Positions 1 to 5,686 of a stretch of 19,084 nt of DNA are shown piece after piece. Origin of the DNA: Desulfobacteraceae bacterium (GTDB taxonomy: Bacteria; Desulfobacterota; DSM-4660; Desulfatiglandales; B25-G16); assembly GCA_030615565.1 (NCBI GenBank), contig JAUWZC010000017.1, forward strand, positions 1 to 19,084. Direction: 5' to 3'. Under the pieces are notes generated by a model, which was not told the origin of the DNA, made no database searches, and saw nothing but the letters and a program-made list of their open reading frames with translations. The number at the start of each line of letters is the position of its first letter. Positions within the stretch are counted from its first letter, which is position 1. The translations under genes were made by a program, and so were the position numbers.

Positions 1-111
1 CAACCTATGAAAAATTTGGAAGTCCCGTTAGTTATGGAGGAGGATATAGAGCCAAGATCTTTCCAATATGTGAAAGAAGAACTTGAGTATATTCGAAATC
101 TATTTGACTGA
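1..111 (+). CDS. C-terminal tail of an unrecognised protein (5' end outside window)
   Basis: An open frame enters from the left edge and ends with TGA at 109-111, giving 36 residues rich in Glu, Asp and aromatic residues (it ends EYIRNLFD). The frame is open from base 1, so the start and most of the gene lie outside the window. I do not recognise a family. It may be a chance open stretch, since only about 110 bases are visible. Confidence 0.4.
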   Translation, partial: QPMKNLEVPLVMEEDIEPRSFQYVKEELEYIRNLFD

Positions 112-167
112 TGTTTTGACCTATTGCATCAGGAAATTCAAAACTCTAGCCGAACCAGTCAATGCAT

Positions 168-202
168 TTGACGTTGAAAACCGTGGCGGTTTCCAACGTC
201 AA
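168..202. repeat. Inverted repeat with 15-bp arms upstream of vapBC
   Basis: Arms 168-182 and 188-202 are complementary at 14 of 15 positions around a 5-base loop (GTGGC). The RNA would form a strong hairpin. No T-run follows directly, so a simple rho-independent terminator is not supported. It lies between the partial gene at the left edge and the vapB promoter. Confidence 0.6.
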
Positions 203-237
203 GTGATTTCAGCACGTTAGCTTTCGAATATTTTTTT

Positions 238-271
238 TTGATATACACAAATTTTTTATGATAATGTGTAT
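238..271 (+). promoter_or_regulatory. Predicted sigma70 promoter and overlapping operator of vapBC
   Basis: A -35-like TTGATA (238-243) and a -10-like GATAAT (260-265) are separated by 16 bases. An inverted repeat, ATACACA (243-249) and TGTGTAT (265-271), spans the promoter with 15 bases between the arms. VapB antitoxins usually bind such palindromes over their own promoter, so this is the likely autoregulatory site (inference). Confidence 0.5.
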
Positions 272-297
272 GAAAGATCAAAAATAGAGGTGACACA

Positions 298-501
298 ATG
301 AAGCGTACGAACGTCTTACTCGATGATAAAATTGTTGAAGATTGCCTGAAAGCGACTGGAATCAAGACTCGCAGAGCTTTAATTGATCACGCTTTACGAG
401 AGTTGCTTCGACACGAATCTCAAACTAAGATTCTCGAACTCAAAGGCAAAGTTCACTGGGAGGGAGACCTCAATGAGTTGCGTCAGGGTCGTGATACATG
501 A
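298..501 (+). CDS. vapB: VapB-family antitoxin, ribbon-helix-helix type
   Basis: This 67-residue protein has an N-terminal stretch KRTNVLLDDKIVEDCLKATG followed by a helix starting KTRRALIDHALREL. That is the arrangement of short RHH antitoxins of the DUF2191/VapB type: DNA-binding strand and helices first, toxin-wrapping tail (about 40-67) last. It should neutralise the VapC encoded next and repress their shared promoter. A GAGG ribosome site (287-290) sits 7 bases before the ATG. Its stop overlaps the vapC start (ATGA at 498-501), the usual translational coupling of this module. The family call is by pattern only. Confidence 0.8.
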   Translation: MKRTNVLLDDKIVEDCLKATGIKTRRALIDHALRELLRHESQTKILELKGKVHWEGDLNELRQGRDT

Positions 502-899
502 TGATCCTCGTCGATACGACTGCTTGGATCGATTTCTTTGCAGCACGATCGTTACCACATGTGGTGGCATTGGAGACCCTTATTGAGCGCAGAGAAGACA
601 TTTGCATCTGCGGAATCATTTTAACTGAGGTACTTCAAGGTATTCGGAAAGATCCTGAATTTCAAAAGACAAGAGATCTTTTTAACAATTTGATCTTCCT
701 GCCAATGCATTACCCCGTCTTTTTAAGGTCTGCCGATATATTCAGAAAATTACGTAGTAAAGGGATCACCATTCGTAAATCTTTAGACTGTATGATCGCA
801 TCTGTTGCCATTGAAAACGACATACCCCCTCTACACAACGACAAGGATTTTCAGCCCATTGAGAAGCACTGCAGCTTAAAAGTGCTATCATTAACTTAA
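498..899 (+). CDS. vapC: VapC-family toxin, PIN-domain ribonuclease
   Basis: This 133-residue PIN-domain protein begins MMILVDTTAWIDFF, the typical first strand of VapC toxins. The acidic metal-binding residues are visible as D6, E44 (ILTEVLQG), D97 (SLDCMIAS) and D115 (HNDKDF), so the active site looks intact. VapC toxins are Mg2+-dependent endoribonucleases that usually cut tRNA or rRNA; the target here cannot be read from sequence. It overlaps vapB by 4 bases and is probably translated from the same mRNA. Length and motifs are normal for the family. Confidence 0.85.
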   Translation: MMILVDTTAWIDFFAARSLPHVVALETLIERREDICICGIILTEVLQGIRKDPEFQKTRDLFNNLIFLPMHYPVFLRSADIFRKLRSKGITIRKSLDCMIASVAIENDIPPLHNDKDFQPIEKHCSLKVLSLT

Positions 900-903
900 A
901 AAA

Positions 904-964
904 AGATAACCACGGGATGAACTCTGACTGGAATTTCGCTGCGCTCAATCCCAGTAGGTTATCT
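904..964. repeat. Nested inverted repeat after vapC
   Basis: The outer arms AGATAACC (904-911) and GGTTATCT (957-964) match perfectly. An inner pair, ACTGGAATT (927-935) and AATCCCAGT (947-955), matches at 8 of 9 positions. Together they make a 61-base two-tier stem. No T-run follows, so it is a stable RNA end or a small repeat element rather than a classic terminator. Confidence 0.5.
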
Positions 965-1030
965 CTGCTTTAGATTGCTAGATTAGCTTAACACAGCAGT
1001 GCAGAGTCCATATAACTAGTAGTTCCTACA

Positions 1031-1789
1031 ATGTTCACACACGCCATAACTAGAAAACCCGGAGATAATTTCGCACGCGGTATTACAAATTCCAATCTTG
1101 GAACACCCAGCTATGAATTGATAATGAAGCAACACGAGGTTTATATTGAGACGCTGAGATCCCTGGGGCTAGAGGTCATTGTATTGGGTGCTCTGCAGGA
1201 TTTCCCGGATGCATACTTTGTGGAAGATACTGCCGTTGTAACACCAAACGTGGCTATCGTCACAAATCTTGGGGCTGAGTCTAGAAAAGGGGAGGAAGCT
1301 ACAATCGAAACTGTCCTTGGCAGGTACCGCAAAACCGTTCGCATCCATGCACCAGGGACTGTTGACGGTGGAGATGTGCTCATGGTGGGTTCACATTTTT
1401 TCATCGGCATCTCCGAGCGCACAAACAAAGACGGGGTAGGGCAACTTGGCCGTATTCTTGAGGAACACGGCTATACTTGGACAGCAGTTCCCGTCGAAGT
1501 GGGTCTACACTTAAGATCTAGTATCAATTATGTTGGCAAAAATACCCTACTCATCACAGAGAAATTTGCAGGCTACAACGAATTTGGAGGATACGATAAG
1601 ATCGTTTTAAACAAAGCTGAAGAGTATGCAGGGAGCACGCTTTTAATAAACGATTGCCTTATTATTCCCAAGGGATTCCCCAACACAAGGAAAAAGCTTG
1701 AGCCTATGGGGCTCGATATAATTGAACTGGATGTGAGTGAGGTGCGCAAAATGGATGGCGGTCTGACTTGTATGTCCCTTAGATTTTAA
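1031..1789 (+). CDS. Dimethylarginine dimethylaminohydrolase-like amidinohydrolase
   Basis: This 252-residue protein of the pentein (guanidino-group-modifying) superfamily most resembles DDAH, which hydrolyses methylated arginines to citrulline and methylamine. Motifs seen are FVEDT (E65, D66), R85, GTVDGGDVL (110-117), R130, HLRSSINYV with H160, and MDGGLTCMSLRF with C247 as the expected nucleophile. Spacing and length agree closely with the bacterial enzyme of about 254 residues. Arginine deiminases are longer, so DDAH fits better, but specificity towards another guanidino substrate is possible. No clear ribosome site precedes the ATG. Two hand-counted 60-base stretches gave 28 and 34 G+C, more than the core genes (24 to 26), so it may be acquired. 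Confidence 0.8.
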   Translation: MFTHAITRKPGDNFARGITNSNLGTPSYELIMKQHEVYIETLRSLGLEVIVLGALQDFPDAYFVEDTAVVTPNVAIVTNLGAESRKGEEATIETVLGRYRKTVRIHAPGTVDGGDVLMVGSHFFIGISERTNKDGVGQLGRILEEHGYTWTAVPVEVGLHLRSSINYVGKNTLLITEKFAGYNEFGGYDKIVLNKAEEYAGSTLLINDCLIIPKGFPNTRKKLEPMGLDIIELDVSEVRKMDGGLTCMSLRF

Positions 1790-1863
1790 GGGTCCTATAT
1801 CCTTTTCAAAAGAACCAATTCTTTAAATTTAAGGTAATATAATGGCTATATGGAGGTTTTGTA

Positions 1864-2064
1864 ATGGATGAAATAACTGTTGTTGAGGTCAAGAAACTTC
1901 TGTCTCTCTATGATAACAAATAACAACCGCATTAAGTCTGAAGGGGCTATACTGTGTTGCTTATTGAATGTCGTGCCGCTACCAAAGTTCACCTTGTTCC
2001 AGGGCATTTAGCCTATTTATGTGCCCATCAGCTCAATCGACAGGTGTCTTTTCGCAATTCTTAA
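1864..2064 (+). pseudogene. Possible decayed rhodanese-like gene
   Basis: A well-placed GGAGG (1852-1856) precedes ATG 1864. The frame reads MDEITVVEVKKLLSLYDNK and stops at TAA 1921. The same frame, after two further stops (TAA 1933, TGA 1939), continues from 1954 as VLLIECRAATKVHLVPGHLA and onward to TAA 2062. This order resembles a rhodanese domain: an N-terminal E-I-T-V-x-E-V-K-x-L-L, then V-L-L-I-D-V-R followed by a G-H-I/L motif. There is no visible active-site Cys loop. The match is by eye and weak; it could be chance plus a genuine short ORF. Confidence 0.3.
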
Positions 2065-2076
2065 AAGGAGTATACC

Positions 2077-2775
2077 ATGTTTAGAACATTTTTTAGTGAA
2101 GGAGTCGCTCAATGGTTTAGCATCTGTGCTGTCATTCTAATTCTTTGTGGAAGTCAGGTAGTAGCTGAAGTTGAAGATGGACATCAAACATTCTCATTCC
2201 GTCTCATTTTATCCGAGAAGAAATGTCAGATGGCTATTTGGTTTACCGATGAACAAGGAACCTTTGCGGATACTGTTTATGTCACACAGAAGGTTGCTAA
2301 GAAAGGGCTTGGAAACCGTCGCGGCGGGTTGGATGACAAATAGGGAGGAGCTCGTTTAAGCGCTCTGCCCGTATGGGCTTATAGTCGTAGTGTTGACTAT
2401 GGCGATGGAAATTTCTATCCTCCTAAAAACAAACCCCTGTTAGATGCTATTACATCAGTAACACCTAAGGCCGGGGAATTCGTTTGGGAATGGAAACCAA
2501 AGAAAGCTCTTAAACCGGGTAAATATTTTTATTATGTTGAAGCCAACAAAAGTTTCGATAAAAACGAACATCATAGCTACAGCTGGTATTGTGGCCAACC
2601 ATCTGTCGTTTGGGAAGGTAGTATTTTAGTTGGTGATCAAATCTCGGAAAGTGCAGCTAAGATTATAGGGAACGGTCATGTTGCTGGGGCCGATGGTAAG
2701 ATCAATCCCGATCTGTCGACTCTTACCACTTCTCTGAAAATTATCGAAAAAGCAGAAGCTTTTTATAGTTCTTAG
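2077..2775 (+). pseudogene. DUF2271-like secreted protein interrupted by one in-frame TAG
   Basis: An AAGGAG site (2065-2070) precedes ATG 2077. The first 88 codons encode a signal peptide (about 1-30, ending SQVVA) and a domain start, then stop at TAG 2341-2343. The same frame continues without further stops for 143 codons to TAG 2773. The continuation (RLSALPVWAYSR, DAITSVTPK, GEFVWEWKPKK, GKYFYYVEANKSFD) is clearly coding. Together they make a 232-codon gene resembling the DUF2271 family of predicted periplasmic proteins. The simplest explanation is a Trp codon TGG mutated to TAG. Other genes in the window (sppA, prepilin peptidase, kinase, pilX) end in TAG, so TAG is an ordinary stop here. 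The family name is moderately sure; the interruption is seen directly. Confidence 0.6.
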
Positions 2776-2816
2776 TTAAAATTAACATTAATTACGCCTG
2801 GCCCCATTTACGAACT

Positions 2817-3548
2817 ATGCAGATAATAGACATAGTAGCAAGACTTATCCTTATCTCAGCCATAACAACTTTGCTGCTGACAAGAAAAGATAATCGGCAA
2901 GTAAAATATTTCCAACAACAGACATGGTCAACCAGGGAAGTAGTGCCTGTCTATTGGATGCTTGTCCTTATATCTTTGATTATGTTGATTCTGCACAATA
3001 TTATTCCTGAAAGACGCCTCTATCAAATTGTATCATTAATAATTACGCTTTTTGTTGGTTTTATTCTCTTGGTTGCCGCACGCATAATAATAACCAAAAA
3101 GAGAGGATTGCCACTCTATGTAATTGGATTTAAAACCTTTGATGTGTATTGCTTCTTAATGCTTATTGTTATCCAATACATCACATTGATAGCCTTTTTC
3201 TATGAAAAAGTGATGCAGGATTACAGTCTTGTCACTTGGTTTTTTGTATACATTTCTATTATGTTAGTGTTTTGGCCGGTCATTGAAGAGACATTCTATT
3301 TGGGGATGATGTTTATTCCCACGAGTAGAATATTGGGATTACTAAATGGTGCTGTGTTGGTTTCTTTATTGAGGACAGTAATTCACTTTGGCAATAATTT
3401 ACCAGCATTGGCCATAAGTTTTATTATGGGTCTGCTAGGGTGCTATCTTTATATAAAAATTAAAGGGATATTAGTTCCCTTATTGTTGCACTCTTCCTTC
3501 AACTTTTTTGTTCTAATGCAAGAGTTGAGTTCTTTTTCAGTATTATGA
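2817..3548 (+). CDS. Divergent CPBP (CAAX-protease-like) intramembrane protein
   Basis: This 243-residue, very hydrophobic protein has about seven predicted membrane segments. It carries the CPBP/Abi pattern: VIEETFYLG (E157, E158) for motif 1, TVIHFG (H190) for motif 2, and LLHSSFN (H225, N229) for motif 3. These residues form the presumed catalytic or metal-binding centre of CPBP intramembrane proteases. Two family residues differ: the Arg of EExxxR is Leu162, and the Phe of FxxxH is Arg186. Activity is therefore uncertain. Bacterial members include bacteriocin self-immunity and protein-maturation proteases, but no bacteriocin gene is next to it. No ribosome site is visible before ATG 2817. 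Confidence 0.7.
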   Translation: MQIIDIVARLILISAITTLLLTRKDNRQVKYFQQQTWSTREVVPVYWMLVLISLIMLILHNIIPERRLYQIVSLIITLFVGFILLVAARIIITKKRGLPLYVIGFKTFDVYCFLMLIVIQYITLIAFFYEKVMQDYSLVTWFFVYISIMLVFWPVIEETFYLGMMFIPTSRILGLLNGAVLVSLLRTVIHFGNNLPALAISFIMGLLGCYLYIKIKGILVPLLLHSSFNFFVLMQELSSFSVL

Positions 3549-3623
3549 TGGGAAAATGAGGGCTATATCATTACATAACGTAGCTGTTGAAGCAGAAGCA
3601 CTTAGAGCCTAACAGGGTTTACC

Positions 3624-3712
3624 GCCGCCCTTTAATGACCCACCCGGGAGGGTGGGGATGGAGGCGGCTAATGAATTATTTCCTTTTTTCAAGGCCCGCC
3701 CGGAAGGGCGGG
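3624..3712. repeat. Two GC-rich hairpins in the gap before hisC
   Basis: Hairpin 1 has arms CCCACCC (3639-3645) and GGGTGGG (3650-3656) around loop GGGA, nested inside outer arms GCCGCC (3624-3629) and GGCGGC (3663-3668). Hairpin 2 has arms CCCGCCC (3695-3701) and GGGCGGG (3706-3712) around loop GGAA. Both loops fit the GNRA pattern. The GC-rich palindromes stand out in AT-rich surroundings and resemble the REP-like repeats found further right. The gap 3549-3770 holds no convincing gene. Confidence 0.65.
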
Positions 3713-3770
3713 GTCGTTGACTTTTCTTCCTGTTTCCTTTATACAAGACAAAAAAAGAGGAAGATTCTCT

Positions 3771-4859
3771 ATGAAAAGATTAATGAGGGAATGCATTGAA
3801 AACTTGACTCCTTATCCACCAGGTAAACCAATAGAGGAACTTGAGAGAGAGTCAGGAATAGTCGGTTCTATAAAACTGGCTTCAAATGAGAATCCCTTGG
3901 GCCCTTCACCCAAAGCCATCAAGGCTATCAAAGAAAACCTCCAAAATATCCACAGATACCCTGATGGTAGTTGTTATTATTTGAGACAGAAATTGGCAAA
4001 GAAGTTCGGATTGCCAATGAATAAAATTATTTTGGGTAATGGATCAAACGAGATAATAAAGTTGGTTGTACATACCTTTCTTTCGCCTGATGAGGAGGTT
4101 ATACTTCCTCCACCCACTTTCTTGCTGTACGAAAAGGTTGTTCAAAGTTATGCGGGAAAAGTAGTTACAGTGCCGTTGTTAAATTTCTCCATTGATCTAT
4201 CAGCTATCATTACAGCAGTATCCTATAGGACCAAGATTATTTTTATAAATAACCCTAACAATCCAACAGGTAAGGCCCTTAACAAAGATAAGATCTCCCA
4301 GTTTTTGCATTCCCTTCCCTCAGATGTGATAGTGGTTTTAGATGAGGCCTATATTGAATTTGCCACAGATCCAAACATTGCAAGCGCACTAGAATTATTA
4401 GAGTCATATCCACTGCTCGTGGTTTTGCGAACATTTTCAAAGGCCTATGGATTGGCCGGGCTTAGGATTGGTTATGGGTTTGCCTCTGAGATGATAATAG
4501 ATGGTATGAACCTTGTAAGACAGCCCTTTAATGTAAATTATCTGGCTCAGGCTGGAGCCTTAGCTGCTCTTGATGATGATGAGTTTGTGGAAAAAACGCT
4601 TATCCTTATAAGGGATGGTCTTGAATTTCTTTATTCCCAATTAGATCGCATAGGTCTTGAATATATACCTACTCAGACAAATTTTTTCCTGATTAAGACC
4701 CCTCTCGGGGCACAAGAAACGTACAAGCGTATGCTCAGTGAAGGTGTCATCGTTAGGTCTATGGAAAGCTTTGGACTGAATGACTATATCAGAATAAATG
4801 TAGGTCTATCAGAAGAGAATGAGCGATTTATAAAAACCCTTAAGAAGATCCTCTCTTAA
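3771..4859 (+). CDS. hisC: Histidinol-phosphate aminotransferase
   Basis: This 362-residue class I/II PLP aminotransferase is of the HisC type. It exchanges the amino group between glutamate and imidazole-acetol phosphate in histidine synthesis, and related enzymes also act on aromatic amino acids. Visible motifs are KLASNENPLGPSP near the N-terminus, INNPNNPTGK, VVLDEAYIEF, and the PLP-lysine motif TFSKAYGLAGLRIGYG with K224. I chose ATG 3771, with GAGG at 3757-3760. The frame is also open from a TTG at 3717, but that would begin within a few bases of hairpin 2 and add 18 residues unlike the family. cmk starts one base after its stop, so the two are an operon. A role in Tyr/Phe synthesis instead of His cannot be excluded. 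Confidence 0.88.
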   Translation: MKRLMRECIENLTPYPPGKPIEELERESGIVGSIKLASNENPLGPSPKAIKAIKENLQNIHRYPDGSCYYLRQKLAKKFGLPMNKIILGNGSNEIIKLVVHTFLSPDEEVILPPPTFLLYEKVVQSYAGKVVTVPLLNFSIDLSAIITAVSYRTKIIFINNPNNPTGKALNKDKISQFLHSLPSDVIVVLDEAYIEFATDPNIASALELLESYPLLVVLRTFSKAYGLAGLRIGYGFASEMIIDGMNLVRQPFNVNYLAQAGALAALDDDEFVEKTLILIRDGLEFLYSQLDRIGLEYIPTQTNFFLIKTPLGAQETYKRMLSEGVIVRSMESFGLNDYIRINVGLSEENERFIKTLKKILS

Positions 4860-4860
4860 A

Positions 4861-5529
4861 TTGAGTTATATAATAACCATAGATGGACCAACAGGGTCTG
4901 GAAAGAGTACTGTTAGTCGCCTTTTAGCTCAAAGGCTAAATTATCGTTATCTCGATACAGGTGCAATGTATAGGGCTGTTGGGTTTGCTATCCTGAGGGC
5001 TGGCGTAGATTTGCACAATAAAGAGGAAATAACCAAAATATGTAATGGCCTTGATATAAAATTTATTCATGAAGGTGATTCAACAAAAATTTATTTGGGA
5101 AATGAGGATGTTACTAAAGCTATAAGAGAGCCAGTTATAGATTTAATAGCATCCAATGTATCGGCCCTTGATACTGTAAGGAAAGTAATGACAACTCTTC
5201 AGAGAAGGATCGGCTCTCAAGGCCCATTGGTAGTAGAGGGTCGAGACATGGGAACAGTTGTATTTCCAGATGCTCAGCACAAATTCTATATTGATGCATC
5301 ATTAGAGGTGAGAGTGAATCGGAGATTTCAGGAAAGGCAAAAAAGAGGAGAATTTATTTCAAGGGAAAAAGTAAAGGAAGATCTCATTAAGAGAGATAGT
5401 CAGGATATGAGTCGGCATCTATCTCCACTAAGACCAGCCACAGATGCAAAGATAATTGACACTACGAAATTAAGCCTCGATCAGGTAGTTGAAAAAATAA
5501 TGAAAGATATGAAGATGAATAAGGAATGA
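4861..5529 (+). CDS. cmk: Cytidylate kinase
   Basis: This 222-residue protein phosphorylates CMP and dCMP in the cytoplasm. The P-loop GPTGSGKST lies at residues 9-17, followed by YRYLDTGAMYRAVG (the CMP-binding region), VVEGRDMGTVVFPDA, and RDSQDMSRHLSPLRPA near the end, all typical of bacterial Cmk. Length is normal. The P-loop is so close to the N-terminus that the start must be the TTG at 4861; no ATG or GTG fits. It begins one base after hisC, suggesting translational coupling. The cmk-rpsA neighbourhood is widely conserved in bacteria. Confidence 0.92.
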   Translation: MSYIITIDGPTGSGKSTVSRLLAQRLNYRYLDTGAMYRAVGFAILRAGVDLHNKEEITKICNGLDIKFIHEGDSTKIYLGNEDVTKAIREPVIDLIASNVSALDTVRKVMTTLQRRIGSQGPLVVEGRDMGTVVFPDAQHKFYIDASLEVRVNRRFQERQKRGEFISREKVKEDLIKRDSQDMSRHLSPLRPATDAKIIDTTKLSLDQVVEKIMKDMKMNKE

Positions 5530-5608
5530 GCAATGTCATTTAATGTTATCCATAGAAGGTAAAAATAACAAGCAGGTTCACATTTTTGGGCAAAAGGGAA
5601 ATAAAGTC

Positions 5609-5675
5609 TTGAATTTTAATAAAAATTTTTTTATAATAATTAGTTAAATTTTTTAAAAAAATCTATTTTAGGGGG
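5609..5675 (+). promoter_or_regulatory. Predicted sigma70 promoter and ribosome site of rpsA
   Basis: TTGAAT (5609-5614) and a perfect TATAAT (5632-5637) are separated by 17 bases, within a strongly AT-rich stretch that could act as an UP-like element. A GGGGG run (5671-5675) is the probable ribosome site, 11 bases before ATG 5687. This gives rpsA its own transcript in addition to any read-through from hisC-cmk. Confidence 0.7.
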
Positions 5676-5686
5676 TTAAAAAGTTA

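Noticed and set aside
904..964. Integron attC site after vapC
   Set aside because: The outer arms do not fit the RYYYAAC/GTTRRRY core sites, no similar site follows the next genes, and no integrase is seen.
1801..1812. Small palindrome after the DDAH-like gene as terminator
   Set aside because: The stem is short and AT-only with no T-run, so it would be too weak to call.
2341..2343. TAG read as pyrrolysine or another special codon
   Set aside because: TAG ends several ordinary genes here (sppA, prepilin peptidase, kinase, pilX). No pyl gene is in the window, and the context looks like a lost Trp codon.
3717..3770. Longer hisC starting at TTG 3717
   Set aside because: It would start within a few bases of a GC-rich hairpin and add residues unlike HisC. 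ATG 3771 with GAGG upstream fits the family length.
3587..3799. 70-codon plus-strand ORF across the hairpins
   Set aside because: It is encoded largely by the palindromes, overlaps the hisC start, has no ribosome site and no recognisable content.
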